Below, piece by piece: positions 45,850-55,955 of a DNA stretch of 64,000 nucleotides; the first letter of the stretch is position 1; the number at the start of each line of letters is the position of its first letter. The notes below the pieces were generated by a model. It was not told the DNA's origin. It was given only the letters and a program-made list of their open reading frames with translations, and searched no databases. A program made the translations under genes and the position numbers. The stretch lies in contig JADFNB010000018.1 of assembly GCA_022563595.1 (NCBI GenBank), positions 1 to 64,000 of the forward strand. Reading direction: 5' to 3'. This DNA is from Gemmatimonadota bacterium (GTDB lineage: Bacteria > Gemmatimonadota > Gemmatimonadetes > Gemmatimonadales > GWC2-71-9).

Positions 45850-46565
45850 AGACCGGTCTCCACCGCGGCGCGGTAAGGCGCGGGATCGGGAATCCCCAAC
45901 TGGGCGAACCCCTGGAGGCGCAGCGTACAGGCGTCACAGGAACCGCATGCCTTCCCGTCGTCCGACGGGTCATAACAACTGATTGTCAGCCCGTAGTCCA
46001 CGCCCAGGTCGGTTCCCGTTCGCAGGATCTCCTTCTTCGACATGCGGATGAGCGGCGTGTGAACCGCGAACCGGCGGCGTCCTTCCACACCGGCCTTGGT
46101 CGCGAGGTTGGCGAGCCGTTCGAACGCGGTGATGAATTCCGGTCGGCAGTCAGGATAGCCGCTGTAGTCCAGCGCGTTGACCCCGATGAAGAGATCATCG
46201 GCGTCGATGACCTCGGCCCAGGCGAGCGCGAGCGCCAGAAAGATCGTGTTCCGGGCAGGCACGTAGGTGACCGGGATGCCTCCACCGATCGCCGCCTCAT
46301 TACGGTGCTTGGGGACGGCGATGTCAGCGGTGAGGGCGGAGCCGCCAAAGGCGCGCAGATCGAGCGCGATGATCTTGTGCTCCACCACGTCCATCGCCCG
46401 CGCGATCTTCCGTGCGGCGTCTAGCTCGACCATGTGACGCTGTCCGTAGCGTATGGTGAGGGCATAGGGCGTGAAACCCTTGGCGATAGCGATCGCGAGA
46501 GTCGTGCTGGAGTCCACGCCGCCACTGAACAGGACGACCGCCCCTCGGTTCGATTGCGCAGGCAT
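45846..46565 (-). CDS. queC: 7-cyano-7-deazaguanine synthase QueC
   Basis: The 239-aa ATP-dependent enzyme forms preQ0 from QueE product and ammonia. It has the PP-loop [32 protein letters not shown] and the zinc ligands [17 protein letters not shown]. It is divergent from queF across a 127-bp gap. No queD is present in the window. Confidence 0.95.
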   Translation of the reverse strand: MPAQSNRGAVVLFSGGVDSSTTLAIAIAKGFTPYALTIRYGQRHMVELDAARKIARAMDVVEHKIIALDLRAFGGSALTADIAVPKHRNEAAIGGGIPVTYVPARNTIFLALALAWAEVIDADDLFIGVNALDYSGYPDCRPEFITAFERLANLATKAGVEGRRRFAVHTPLIRMSKKEILRTGTDLGVDYGLTISCYDPSDDGKACGSCDACTLRLQGFAQLGIPDPAPYRAAVETGL

Positions 46566-46692
46566 AGATGAAACCTACGGGGTCACGGGTCGGGTGTCAG
46601 GTGGGGCGCCGCACCACCGTGGATACGGCGCGGACAGTTGCCGACCGGCGTGCGGGGCACAGTGCACGAATGGCACCGTATATTGAGCCATA

Positions 46693-47088
46693 ATGACGAA
46701 ACTGCCATCCACGGGTCCGCTGCCGCGGCCGAGCAATCCCGATGAAGCTCGTGAGGTCCTGAAGGCAGAGGCGTTTCCCGCGCCAGAGGTCCAGCGGGTC
46801 ACGCTCGATGCGTCGGAGTTCACGTCGCTCTGTCCCCGCACGGGACAGCCGGATACCGGCGCGGTGGAGATTGAGTACGAACCGGGAGAACGATGCCTGG
46901 AGTCCAAATCGGTCAAGTACTATCTCTGGTCGTTCCGCGACGAGGGCGCGTTCTGTGAGAGCCTCGCAGCGCGAATCGCCGACGATGTCGTTTACGCGAT
47001 CGCGCCCACCTGGGTCCGGGTGCGCGTATACCAAAACGCGCGCGGAGGGATTGCCATCGTTGCGGAGGCCGAACGCCGGGGCGACTGA
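46693..47088 (+). CDS. queF: NADPH-dependent 7-cyano-7-deazaguanine reductase QueF
   Basis: The 131-aa protein reduces preQ0 to preQ1. It is the short form, with the catalytic Cys in FTSLCPRTGQPD, the QueF signature ESKSVKYYLWSFR and the following GAFCE. ATG 46693 is the start. It is divergent from queC-queE, so the pathway is split across two transcripts sharing one promoter region. Confidence 0.95.
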   Translation: MTKLPSTGPLPRPSNPDEAREVLKAEAFPAPEVQRVTLDASEFTSLCPRTGQPDTGAVEIEYEPGERCLESKSVKYYLWSFRDEGAFCESLAARIADDVVYAIAPTWVRVRVYQNARGGIAIVAEAERRGD

Positions 47089-47097
47089 ATTCACCTT

Positions 47098-49542
47098 TCA
47101 CTCTTGTTGCTGGTTACGATTCCCAATCGGCGTCCCCGTCGGTGTCTCTAGCGGCCGACTGCGGTCGGTGGGGACGGCCGAACGCTCGAGAAAACGCCGA
47201 ATATCCGCCGCCACGAGTCCGAGATGCGCGGCGTCCGAGCCGCCGAGCGGTCCTCGATCGGCTACTATCTGTCGCACGTTACGGAGCGCCCACTCGGCAG
47301 CGGCGCGTACTTCGACGCTGGCGTGTGGGTCCGCCGCGAGATCGATCAATCCGTCTACTACGACGCGCTGCACGACGCGCCGCAAGGCGGCGTGTTCCCC
47401 GCGAGGATCCGGTCCCCATGTCCGCTCGACCACCGTGCCCAGGACCTCGTCGAGCGCGGGCACGGCCGCGTTCCTGGTCGAGAAGGCGGCGACACGCGCG
47501 AGACGCTGCGGATCGAGTAGTCCGCGGATGACGTCGCGCGTGAGCGTACGGGCGGCGCCGAGCTGGTCGAATGCCGGTCCGGCCGCGGAGCCGAAGGCGA
47601 GCCGTGACGGCGGATACCCGAACGGACGTGGGGCCATCAGGTCGAGTACGTGTTCCGGGACAACGAGTCGCTCGGGCTCGATTGCATCGAGCACCGTGCG
47701 AAGCGCGCGGCGTTGCCGCTCGGGCGGCACGATCTGGGTCGGCGGGATCGTGTCTCCTCGGACCGCGTAACGGAACTTCATGCCGCCAATCGCTTTGATC
47801 GCGGCACCGAGCGTGAAGCGGTGGCTCAGGTAGATCCGCGTGAACCGTTGAGCGAGCAGCGCCATCGGCTCGCCCAGCTCGATCGCGGTCTCGTCGAAAC
47901 GGTCGATGAGAAAATGTCGCAGTCGCATCATGCGCCCAAGCTCCGCGACCATCTCCGTACCGTTCACCCATGTCGTCGCCTCCGGATACGAGCCAGAGGC
48001 GTTCTCATCGGGGTTGGTGATGAATTCCAGGCCGCGCCGCATTCCCTCCTCGACTATCTCGCGGAGGCCGGCTTCCTCCGCGTCCGGCGGGAACTCGGTG
48101 TAACCGTACCGGATGGTCAGGGAATCCCACGCCCCCGGGCCGTTACGGTAGGCGAGGGACAGGTCGAGCCGTTCGTCACGCAGCGTGATCAGTGGTGCCG
48201 GATAATCCATGACGCTCGCGCGTCCGTAGCTGGTCGCGGCGAAATTGTGCGCCAGGCCCAGGGTGTGTCCGACCTCGTGCGCGGCATGCTGGCGCCGCCG
48301 CGCCATGGCGAACTCTTCGCCGGTCACATCGGGGTCGAGTTCCGCGAGCCAGACGAGATCGGCCTCGGCACCCGCGCCGAAGGCGGGAATGGTCCCCGCG
48401 TAGATGTCATAGTCCATCATCGAGCGGTACGAGTCCATTCGCACGGCGGCCTTGATGATCTCGCCGGTACGCGGATCCACCAGCGACGGACCGATTGAAT
48501 ACCCCGGCTGCGTACGGTGCACCCACTGGATCACGTGATAGCGCGCGTCCATCGGGTCCATCTCCGGGGGCATGTCCTCGACGCGGAAGGCATCGCGAAA
48601 GCCGGCGGCCTCGAACACACGATTCCACCACATGGCGCCTTCCCTAAACGCCGTGCGGTAGGGTGCGGGGATGGCGCGATCCATGTAGTAGACGATCGGC
48701 TCCACCGGCTCGCTCAACGGCGCATTGGGATCCCGCTTGATCAGTCGATGTCGCACGATGTAGCGGCTTGGATAGTCCTGCTCGAGCGGTTTGGCGAAAT
48801 CCCAGAAAGTGACCGGGAAGAAGCCGGCGCGCGTGTCGAACCGTCGCGGCCTGTAGCCGTCGTCCGGCAACCGCACGAACGAATGATGCTGGCGGATAGT
48901 GAGCGCACGCCCGTCCGGCGTGTGGCGTCGGATCTCGGGTCCCGGACGATCGCTGGACAGGGTGAGAGTGACCTCGACTTCGGTGTTGCGTGGGAACGCT
49001 TTGGTCCGGGACTCGAATATACGGCTGCGGTCGCGATCCAGTTTGAACGTGCCCTGATCGTTCCGTCGCAGTGCGCCGACGACATCCATGATGTCGTTCA
49101 CGAAGAATCCCGTTCCGTCGACCAGCAGGCGGCCGTCCTCTTCGGCCACGATGTCGAACGCCGCCAGTGTCGACGTCGGGAACGATTCCTCGACCGACCG
49201 GACGAGCGCTTCGTTGTCGGTGTAGGCCCTGAATGACGGGTTCGTCAGCTCGAACATGATCTTCGTTCCGACGCGCTCGAACCGCGCGATGTATTCGTTG
49301 CCGATCGATCCGCGGTCCAGGCCCAGATCCAGCGACCCGATACCTGTAGCGAGGGACGTGAGGTAGAGGAACGGCTCGTTCAGTCGCGGGATCTCGAGAA
49401 AGAGCTTGGCGTTCGCTGCATCCCAGTAGAGCGGGAAGTAGCCGTCGCGTTTCTCGAAATCCTTCGTGTGGTCACTGATGGACGGAAGTTGCGCGGCGAG
49501 CGTGGCCGGGACGAGGAGAAGCAGGAACAGAATGCGGCGCAT
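47098..49542 (-). CDS. Exported zinc-dependent metalloprotease (DUF5117/DUF4953 type)
   Basis: The 814-aa product has a signal peptide (ILFLLLLVPATLAAQ). The N-terminal DUF5117 region contains KRDGYFPLYWDAANAKLFLEI. The extended zinc site HEVGHTLGLAHN is followed by the Met-turn VMDYP, as in metzincin-like enzymes. The C-terminal DUF4953 region has TFTRIYLSHRFTLGAA-like and PFGYPPSR segments. ATG 49542 follows GAGG. It degrades extracellular or periplasmic proteins. Confidence 0.88.
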   Translation of the reverse strand: MRRILFLLLLVPATLAAQLPSISDHTKDFEKRDGYFPLYWDAANAKLFLEIPRLNEPFLYLTSLATGIGSLDLGLDRGSIGNEYIARFERVGTKIMFELTNPSFRAYTDNEALVRSVEESFPTSTLAAFDIVAEEDGRLLVDGTGFFVNDIMDVVGALRRNDQGTFKLDRDRSRIFESRTKAFPRNTEVEVTLTLSSDRPGPEIRRHTPDGRALTIRQHHSFVRLPDDGYRPRRFDTRAGFFPVTFWDFAKPLEQDYPSRYIVRHRLIKRDPNAPLSEPVEPIVYYMDRAIPAPYRTAFREGAMWWNRVFEAAGFRDAFRVEDMPPEMDPMDARYHVIQWVHRTQPGYSIGPSLVDPRTGEIIKAAVRMDSYRSMMDYDIYAGTIPAFGAGAEADLVWLAELDPDVTGEEFAMARRRQHAAHEVGHTLGLAHNFAATSYGRASVMDYPAPLITLRDERLDLSLAYRNGPGAWDSLTIRYGYTEFPPDAEEAGLREIVEEGMRRGLEFITNPDENASGSYPEATTWVNGTEMVAELGRMMRLRHFLIDRFDETAIELGEPMALLAQRFTRIYLSHRFTLGAAIKAIGGMKFRYAVRGDTIPPTQIVPPERQRRALRTVLDAIEPERLVVPEHVLDLMAPRPFGYPPSRLAFGSAAGPAFDQLGAARTLTRDVIRGLLDPQRLARVAAFSTRNAAVPALDEVLGTVVERTWGPDPRGEHAALRRVVQRVVVDGLIDLAADPHASVEVRAAAEWALRNVRQIVADRGPLGGSDAAHLGLVAADIRRFLERSAVPTDRSRPLETPTGTPIGNRNQQQE

Positions 49543-49595
49543 TGAGGCCTCGGGTGGTGGACGGTAGAAGATAGACGGGACTCGCGCAAGGAAAG

Positions 49596-49642
49596 ACGGA
49601 GGGACGGACGGCGCGCGCTGCACCGCCGTCCCTCGCCTCCGT
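49596..49642 (-). terminator. Imperfect hairpin after the molybdenum hydroxylase genes
   Basis: ACGGAGG...GACGG...GGCG on the left and CGCCGTCCC...CCTCCGT on the right form a long stem with internal loops. It begins at the stop codon of the large subunit and lies before the metalloprotease start, so it probably ends the molybdenum hydroxylase transcript. Confidence 0.5.
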
Positions 49643-51759
49643 CACATACGGACTGTCCTGATCGGCAGCTGCCGTACCGGTCGGCCGGTCAATGCCAGAA
49701 TAGCATTACACACAGCCGGCGCTATCGGTGGGGTACCGGGCTCACCGATGCCGCCGTGCGGATCGCCCGCGGCGATGATGTGTACGTCGATCTGCGGCGC
49801 CTCCCGCATCCGTACGACCCGGTAGTCATGGAAGTTGCCCTGCCGCACCCGCCCGCGCTCGAGGGTGAGTTCGCCGTAGAGCGCGGCAGAGAGCCCATAG
49901 ATGATCCCGCTTTCCATCTGGGCCCGGACGGTGTCCGGGTTGATCACCTGACCACAATCGACGGCGCAGGTCACGCGGTGGACCCGTGGAGCGCCGTCGT
50001 CGTGGAGCGACACCTCAGCTACCTGCGCGACGATGCTCCCGAACGATTCGTGGACGGCAATCCCGCGCGCGCGGCCGGCGGGCAGCGGCGTTCCCCAACC
50101 CGCTTTTTCCGCAGCAAGCTCCAGGGCGCGTCTGTGCCGCGGATGCGAACCGAGGAGCCGGCGCCGTACCTCGACAGGATCCTTGCCGCCGAGGACAGCC
50201 AGCTCGTCGAGGAAACATTCGGTGACGTACGCGTTCTGCGAACTTCCAACCGAGCGCCACCAATGGACTGGGATCGGCAACTCGGGGTTCGCCCACGTCA
50301 CATGGAGGTTGGGGATGTCGTATGGAAGATTAGCCGCCCCCTCGACCGCCGCCCGGTCGATCGGCCCGCGCAGCCATCCCTTGCCGCCGAGGATCGACGG
50401 GCTTGCCATCCGGTGCACCCAGGCGACGGGCCAGCCGGCTCCATCGATGCCGCCCACGAATTCGTTGTACGCCATGGGTCGATAGTAGCCGCCCCGCATG
50501 TCGTCCTCCCGGGTCCACACGACCTTGACCGGCCGTCCGACCGCCTTGGAGGTGTGTACCGCGTCGGCCACGAAATCGGATTCCGAGCGGCGGCCGAAAC
50601 CGCCCCCCAGGAACGTAGTGTGGACGAGTACCTGCTCGGCCGGCAGGCCGGTGATCCGCATGCCCGCCGCCTGCGCACCCGAGGGGGACTGCGTCGGGGC
50701 CCAGATCTCGCATCGACCCGGCCGAACGTCGGCGGTGCAGTTCATGGGCTCCATCGTCGCGTGCGCTAGGTAGGGCACCTGATAGACCGCCTCGAGCGTC
50801 TGTGCGGCACCTGCGACCGCCGCGTCCACGTCGCCGAGCCGCCGAGCCTCCGCCCCCGACCGTACGATCGTGCGACACCGCTCGGTGATCGCCTCACTCG
50901 AGATCCGGCCGTTGGATCCTTCGTCCCAGGTGACGGTGAGCGCCTCACGACCTTGCTGCGCGGCCCAGAAGTGATCGGCCACGATGGCTACACCGGTCGG
51001 TATCTCCACCACGTGACGGACCCCGGGCACGCCGAGTGCCGCCGAGGCATCGAAGCTCTCTACCTGGCCGCCGAACACGGGGCAGTGGACCACCTGGGCG
51101 ACCAACATGCCCGGACGCCGGACGTCGATCCCGAAGACTGCGCGTCCCGTGGTCTTGGCTGGCGTGTCGAGCCGCTTCGTGTCGTGCCCGATGAGCCGAA
51201 ACTCACTCGGGTCCTTTAGCTGCGGGTGCTCGGGTACGGGTTGCCTGGCGGCGCCGGCAGCGAGGCGACCGTAGGAGAGCCGCCTGCCGGTCGCGCCGTG
51301 GATGACCTCGCCACGCTCCGCGTGGCATGCGGTGGCGGGCACGCCCCACTGTTCGGCCGCCGCCGCGATCAACATCTCGCGCGCGGCCGCCCCGGCGACG
51401 CGCAGCGGTTCATAGCCTTGCCGCACGCTGGTGGAGCCGCCGGTTCCCTGGGTGCCGTACTTGGCGCGGTCGGCAGGCGCATGCTCGGCAGTGACCTTCG
51501 ACCAGTCGGCTTCCAGTTCCTCGGCCAGGATCATCGACATCGAGGTCAAGACCCCCTGGCCCATCTCCGACTCGCTGATCAGCAGCGCCACGCTGTCGTC
51601 GGGCGCGATGCGAATCCAGGCGTTGAGGTCTGTTGGGACGTCGGTAGGATGGAATGATGGAGCGGTCGACCGCCGCGGGAACCGGAAGCCGAGCAGGAAC
51701 GATCCGGCTACCGAGGTAACCTGTAGAAAGTCGCGGCGGGTGACGTTGGAGGAGGTCAT
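49642..51759 (-). CDS. Molybdopterin-binding subunit, isoquinoline 1-oxidoreductase beta type
   Basis: The 705-aa protein starts with a Tat-type signal ([13 protein letters not shown]). Conserved segments of the aldehyde-oxidase/xanthine-dehydrogenase large subunits follow: [56 protein letters not shown] and the catalytic Glu region [14 protein letters not shown]. It oxidises N-heterocycles or aldehydes in the periplasm. The start is ATG 51759 and overlaps the small subunit stop by four bases. No FAD subunit is present, as usual for the isoquinoline oxidoreductase type. Confidence 0.9.
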   Translation of the reverse strand: MTSSNVTRRDFLQVTSVAGSFLLGFRFPRRSTAPSFHPTDVPTDLNAWIRIAPDDSVALLISESEMGQGVLTSMSMILAEELEADWSKVTAEHAPADRAKYGTQGTGGSTSVRQGYEPLRVAGAAAREMLIAAAAEQWGVPATACHAERGEVIHGATGRRLSYGRLAAGAARQPVPEHPQLKDPSEFRLIGHDTKRLDTPAKTTGRAVFGIDVRRPGMLVAQVVHCPVFGGQVESFDASAALGVPGVRHVVEIPTGVAIVADHFWAAQQGREALTVTWDEGSNGRISSEAITERCRTIVRSGAEARRLGDVDAAVAGAAQTLEAVYQVPYLAHATMEPMNCTADVRPGRCEIWAPTQSPSGAQAAGMRITGLPAEQVLVHTTFLGGGFGRRSESDFVADAVHTSKAVGRPVKVVWTREDDMRGGYYRPMAYNEFVGGIDGAGWPVAWVHRMASPSILGGKGWLRGPIDRAAVEGAANLPYDIPNLHVTWANPELPIPVHWWRSVGSSQNAYVTECFLDELAVLGGKDPVEVRRRLLGSHPRHRRALELAAEKAGWGTPLPAGRARGIAVHESFGSIVAQVAEVSLHDDGAPRVHRVTCAVDCGQVINPDTVRAQMESGIIYGLSAALYGELTLERGRVRQGNFHDYRVVRMREAPQIDVHIIAAGDPHGGIGEPGTPPIAPAVCNAILALTGRPVRQLPIRTVRM

Positions 51760-52223
51760 CGGGCCATCTCCTCCGCCGCGCGGTGAATTGCCGCCCGGAT
51801 CCGGTTGTAGGTCCCGCAGCGGCAGATGTTGTTGGACATGGCGTCGTCGATGTCCTCGTCGGTCGGACGCGGATTCTCGGCCAGCAACGCCGCCGCAGAC
51901 ATGATCTGGCCCGGTTGGCAGTAGCCGCACTGAGGCACGTCAATCTCGATCCACGCCCGCTGGACCGGGTGGAGCCCATCCTCGGCGAGACCCTCGATCG
52001 TGGTCACCTCCTGGCCGGCGGCGGCCGAGATCGGGATCTGACACGAGAAGGTCGCCTTACCGTTGAAGTGCACCGTACAGGCGCGGCATTGGCCGATCCC
52101 GCACCCGAACTTGGTGCCGGTCAGCCCGACGATGTCCCGGACGACCCAGAGCAGTGGCATGTCGGGTGGGGCGTCGACGGTTTGAGGGGAGCCGTTGAGT
52201 GTGAAGCTGTATTGGGGCATCAC
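51756..52223 (-). CDS. 2Fe-2S subunit of the molybdenum hydroxylase
   Basis: The 155-aa protein carries two [2Fe-2S] clusters. The plant-ferredoxin-like site is in [23 protein letters not shown], split as [11 protein letters not shown] and SC. The C-terminal site is in [12 protein letters not shown] and [11 protein letters not shown]. It passes electrons from the molybdenum centre of the adjacent large subunit. The gene pair is coupled (ATGA). Start is ATG 52223 or the next codon. Confidence 0.93.
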   Translation of the reverse strand: MMPQYSFTLNGSPQTVDAPPDMPLLWVVRDIVGLTGTKFGCGIGQCRACTVHFNGKATFSCQIPISAAAGQEVTTIEGLAEDGLHPVQRAWIEIDVPQCGYCQPGQIMSAAALLAENPRPTDEDIDDAMSNNICRCGTYNRIRAAIHRAAEEMAR

Positions 52224-52285
52224 GAGCGCCTGGAAGAAGTGGTGCTTAAACGGTGTCGTGATTGAATGGCGCAGTCAAGGCAGAC

Positions 52286-52326
52286 GGGCGGACGGGCGGA
52301 CAGGCGGACAGGCGGACTGTCCGCCC
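52286..52326. terminator. 8-bp tandem repeat forming a slippable hairpin after aceA
   Basis: Four tandem units GGGCGGAC, GGGCGGAC, AGGCGGAC, AGGCGGAC (52286-52317) are followed by GTCCGCCC (52319-52326), the reverse complement of the first two. Any unit can form the stem, giving alternative loop sizes. It lies 9 bp beyond the aceA stop on the minus strand. Confidence 0.6.
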
Positions 52327-52334
52327 GCCGTGCC

Positions 52335-53630
52335 TCACGCCGACTTCACGGCGTGGTCGAACTGCTCCTTTTCGGTGGACCCGTCCATGGCGAGCACCGC
52401 CGAACGGCCCCGCGTCACCGTCTGGGTGATCTGGTCGAAGTAGCCCGCCCCGACGAACTGCTGGTGTTTGATCGCCTCGTAGCCGCCGTCCTCCAACTGG
52501 AACTCGCGTTCCTGCAACTCGGCGTACGCCGCCATGCCCCGGTCCCGATAGCCGCAGGACAGCTCGTACATGGCCTGGTTCAGCGAATGGAATCCGGAGA
52601 GCGTCACGAACTGGAACTTGAAGCCCAGCGCGCCAAGGTCCTTCTGGAAGGTCGCGATCTCTGAGTCGCTGAGGTGCGTCCTCCAGTTGAACGACGGCGA
52701 GCAGTTGTACACCAGCAGTTTGTTCGGATACTCGTCCCGAATCGCCTCCGCGAACTGTTCCGCCTCGGCCAGGTCGGGTTTCGACGTCTCGAACCAGAGC
52801 AGGTCGGCATATGGCGCGTACGCAAGCCCGCGGTGGATCGCCGCGTCGATACCGCACCGGACGCGCGCGAACCCCTCAGGAGTTCGCTCGCCCGTGACGA
52901 AGGCCTGGTCGTGCGGATCGATGTCGTTGGCGAGGATCGTGGCACTCAGGGCGTCCGTTCGGGCGATGAGCACTGTGTCCACGCCGCAGATATCCGCCGC
53001 CAGGCGCGCCGCCACGAGCTTGTTGATGAATTCGCTGGTTGGTACCAGCACCTTGCCGCCCAGATGACCGCATTTCTTGAGTGACGCGAGCTGATCCTCG
53101 AAGTGAACCCCGGCCGTCCCCTTCCTCACCATGTTCTTCATCAACTCGAAGGCGTTCAGCAAACCCCCGAACCCGGCTTCGGCGTCGGCGATAACCGGTA
53201 CGAGCCAATCGGTCCCTTGCTCCCCACGCTCGTGATGGATCTGGTCGGCACGCATCAGCGCGTTGTTGACCCGTTCCACCAGGTTCGGCACGCTGTCGGC
53301 CGGATAGAGGCTCTGATCGGGATAGACCTCGCCCATATCGTTGCCGTCACCTGCCACCTGCCAGCCACTCACGTAGATGGCCTTGAGCCCGGCACGAACC
53401 TGTTGGATTGCCTGGTTGCCGGTGATTGCGCTCAGGACATGAACGTAGGGTTCCTCCTGCAGGAGGCGCCACAGCCGCTCAGAGCCCAAACGTGCGAGCG
53501 AATGGTCGATGCGAACCGTTCCCGCCAGTCGCCAGACATCTTCCGCGGTGTACGGGCGCTTGATCCCGTTCCATCGCGGATCATTCGCCCAGCGGTGCTC
53601 GAGTTGGTTGATGAAGATGCGCTTGTCCAT
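52335..53630 (-). CDS. aceA: Isocitrate lyase
   Basis: The 431-aa enzyme splits isocitrate to glyoxylate and succinate. The catalytic loop [14 protein letters not shown] with the active Cys is intact, as are [26 protein letters not shown] and the substrate motif YNCSPSFNW. It lies 13 bp after aceB on the same strand. Together with the NAD-malic enzyme it supports growth on acetate or fatty acids. Confidence 0.96.
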   Translation of the reverse strand: MDKRIFINQLEHRWANDPRWNGIKRPYTAEDVWRLAGTVRIDHSLARLGSERLWRLLQEEPYVHVLSAITGNQAIQQVRAGLKAIYVSGWQVAGDGNDMGEVYPDQSLYPADSVPNLVERVNNALMRADQIHHERGEQGTDWLVPVIADAEAGFGGLLNAFELMKNMVRKGTAGVHFEDQLASLKKCGHLGGKVLVPTSEFINKLVAARLAADICGVDTVLIARTDALSATILANDIDPHDQAFVTGERTPEGFARVRCGIDAAIHRGLAYAPYADLLWFETSKPDLAEAEQFAEAIRDEYPNKLLVYNCSPSFNWRTHLSDSEIATFQKDLGALGFKFQFVTLSGFHSLNQAMYELSCGYRDRGMAAYAELQEREFQLEDGGYEAIKHQQFVGAGYFDQITQTVTRGRSAVLAMDGSTEKEQFDHAVKSA

Positions 53631-53643
53631 GGCGGCCTCGGGT

Positions 53644-55269
53644 TCAGTCGATGTGATCGTATGCGATGGTCGTTAGCCACTCAGAAAGCTCGGGCGCGGT
53701 CATCATCTGCTCGTAGAGGCGCGCGGCGAGCGTGAACTTCGACTCGGCGAACAGGTCGGCTCCCAGGTTCTGTTTGCGGTCTTCCAGGACTTCGAGGATC
53801 GTTTGCTTGACGAGATCTGCCGTGACCGGACCGCCGTCCTCTAGGGTTGCCGCGTGACGAACCCACTGCCACACCTGCGTGCGCGAGATCTCCGAGGTGG
53901 CGGCGTCTTCCATCAGATTGTAGATGGGTACGCAGCCCGACCCCCGAAGCCAGGACTCGAGATACTGGACGCCCACGTCGACGTTATGACGCAGCCCCTC
54001 GCGCGTGATTGGACCGTCAGGGACCGCGAGCAGATCGGCGGGCGTTGTCTCCATGTCCTCCCGTTTGCGGTCGATCTGGTTGGGTTGCGGCATGTATTCG
54101 TCAAACACCGCCTTGGCCAGGGGAACGAGCGCCGGATGTGCCACCCAGGTTCCGTCGTGACCCGCCTTCACCTCGCGCAGCTTGTCCTGCCGTACCTTCT
54201 CGAGAGCCTGTTCGCTAGCCTGCGGGTCACCCTTGATCGGGATCTGCGCCGCCATCCCGCCCATCGCGTGAATGCCGCGCCGGTGGCAGGTATGGATCAG
54301 CAGCTCGACATAGGAGCTGAGGAAATGCCGTTCCATCGTTACCTGGCTCCGGTCGGGGAGCACGAAGTCGGGCCGCTGAGCGAACGTCTTGATGAAGCTG
54401 AAGATGTAATCCCAGCGCCCGCAGTTCAGCCCTGCGGAGTGATCTTTCAGCTCCCAAAGGATCTCGTCCATCTCGAAGGCGGCGAGGATCGTCTCGATCA
54501 GCACGGTAGCGCGAATCGTCCCGCGCGGCATCCCGACCCAGTCCTGCGCAAAACCGAAGACGTCATTCCACAGCTTGGCCTCGGCCGCGTTCTCGAGCTT
54601 TGGGAGATAGAAATACGGCGCGGTCCCAAGCTCGAGTTGACGCTTGGCGTTATGCAGGAAGAACAACCCGAAATCGAACAGTGACCCCGAAACCGGCTGT
54701 CCGTCGACCAGACAATGGCGCTCGGGCAGATGCCATCCGCGGGGCCGCACGAAGAGCACCGCCGTCTGGTCGTTCAGCGCGTATTCCTTGCCCGCGGGAC
54801 TGGTGAACGCGATTCCGCGCTCCACGGCATCGCGCAGGTTGATCTGCCCTTCGATGCAGTTGTTCCACGTGGGACTGTGCGCGTCTTCGAAGTCCGCCAT
54901 GTAGACGCTGGCGCCGGAGTTGAGCGCGTTGATGATCATCTTGCGCTCGACCGGCCCCGTGATCTCGACCCGGCGATCCTGGAGATCGTCCGGAATCGGA
55001 GCCACGGTCCAGTCGCCCTCGCGAATCTCCCGCGTCTCCTCGGAGAACCCGGGTAGCCCGCCCCCCCGGATGTGTCCTCGGACGGCCAGCCGCTGCTGTA
55101 GCAGCTTCAGGCGCCGCCAATCGAATGCGCGGTGCAGCTCGGCGATGAACTCGAGTGCCTGTGGCGTCAGGATCTGGGCGTGCGCGTCCGTCAGACGCTT
55201 GGTCAAGGAGACGTTCTGCAGCGCCTGCAGCGCCTGCGCCCGTGGCGCGGTGGTCTTGTCGGCGGCCAT
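53644..55269 (-). CDS. aceB: Malate synthase A
   Basis: The 541-aa enzyme condenses glyoxylate and acetyl-CoA. The barrel core shows [59 protein letters not shown] and the catalytic Asp region [14 protein letters not shown]. It is first in the aceB-aceA operon. ATG 55269 is preceded by GGAGGG. Confidence 0.96.
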   Translation of the reverse strand: MAADKTTAPRAQALQALQNVSLTKRLTDAHAQILTPQALEFIAELHRAFDWRRLKLLQQRLAVRGHIRGGGLPGFSEETREIREGDWTVAPIPDDLQDRRVEITGPVERKMIINALNSGASVYMADFEDAHSPTWNNCIEGQINLRDAVERGIAFTSPAGKEYALNDQTAVLFVRPRGWHLPERHCLVDGQPVSGSLFDFGLFFLHNAKRQLELGTAPYFYLPKLENAAEAKLWNDVFGFAQDWVGMPRGTIRATVLIETILAAFEMDEILWELKDHSAGLNCGRWDYIFSFIKTFAQRPDFVLPDRSQVTMERHFLSSYVELLIHTCHRRGIHAMGGMAAQIPIKGDPQASEQALEKVRQDKLREVKAGHDGTWVAHPALVPLAKAVFDEYMPQPNQIDRKREDMETTPADLLAVPDGPITREGLRHNVDVGVQYLESWLRGSGCVPIYNLMEDAATSEISRTQVWQWVRHAATLEDGGPVTADLVKQTILEVLEDRKQNLGADLFAESKFTLAARLYEQMMTAPELSEWLTTIAYDHID

Positions 55270-55554
55270 GATCTTCCCTCCCGGTGGCGTTTCACCCTAC
55301 AAGATGCCGCCTGTAAGTGAGGCTGAATCCCCGATGAATTCTCAAATCTGTCCTGAACGTGGACTCTGCCTGACTCTATTCAATATACGCAAGGAATATG
55401 CCCTGGGATGAGGTCGACTTACCCGTTGTGCCGCACCATCTTATGGGGTCGCCGATCGCGGCGGTGTGAGCGCCGTCACTCCCGGGCGCCGTTGCGGTGA
55501 CGCGACAGCACGCGTGTCTTTGCCCCGGTTTCGGATGCGCCTACCTTGTAGATC
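55270..55554. other. 285-bp intergenic region upstream of aceBA
   Basis: The region holds no gene and contains an AT-rich patch at about 55370-55405 (read on the minus strand CCTTGCGTATATTGAATAG) that is the best place for an aceB promoter. No operator with clear dyad symmetry was recognised. Confidence 0.3.
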
Positions 55555-55889
55555 ATGGATGCCACGTCTGTTGCCGTTCTCGCGCTCGCCACAGTGCTGG
55601 TCGTGCTGGTGGTCACGATTGTCGTGATAGTCTCTGGCAGGCGGAAAGGAGCTGCCAGTGACGGCCGTGTGCAGGAACAGCTGGCGGAGGTGAGAAGCCG
55701 CGTCGATGCTTTGGCCGAAGCCCAGCGGGACGTTCCGCCGGGAAACTCGAGGACGCGCTCGACCTGCTGAGCCGGCATCTCGCCAACGCGGTCAAGCAGC
55801 TCGACGAGGCGGGGCGACGGGGCAGGGCTATCGCGGACCGGATTGGTGGGCTGACCACCCCTGGCGGCGGGGCGAATTCGACCTTATAA
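55555..55889 (+). pseudogene. Coiled-coil membrane protein gene broken by a frameshift
   Basis: From ATG 55555 the frame encodes a membrane helix (VAVLALATVLVVLVVTIVVI) and a coiled coil ending AQRDV, then becomes nonsense and stops at TGA. In a frame shifted by one base near 55730-55743 it continues as KLEDALDLLSRHLANAVKQL, DEAGRRGRAIADRIGGL and a Gly/Thr tail to TAA 55887-55889. The joined protein of about 110 aa looks functional. Either the gene is inactivated or the assembly has an indel. Confidence 0.7.
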
Positions 55890-55955
55890 AGTGATACAGA
55901 CAATCTCTCGGTGGAATCCCGGGAGTTGGAAACCTAGTGCCCCCCGGAGGTGGTG

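Noticed and set aside
46566-46692. preQ1 riboswitch between queC and queF
   Set aside because: No characteristic stem-loop and A-rich tail pattern was recognisable by eye on either strand.
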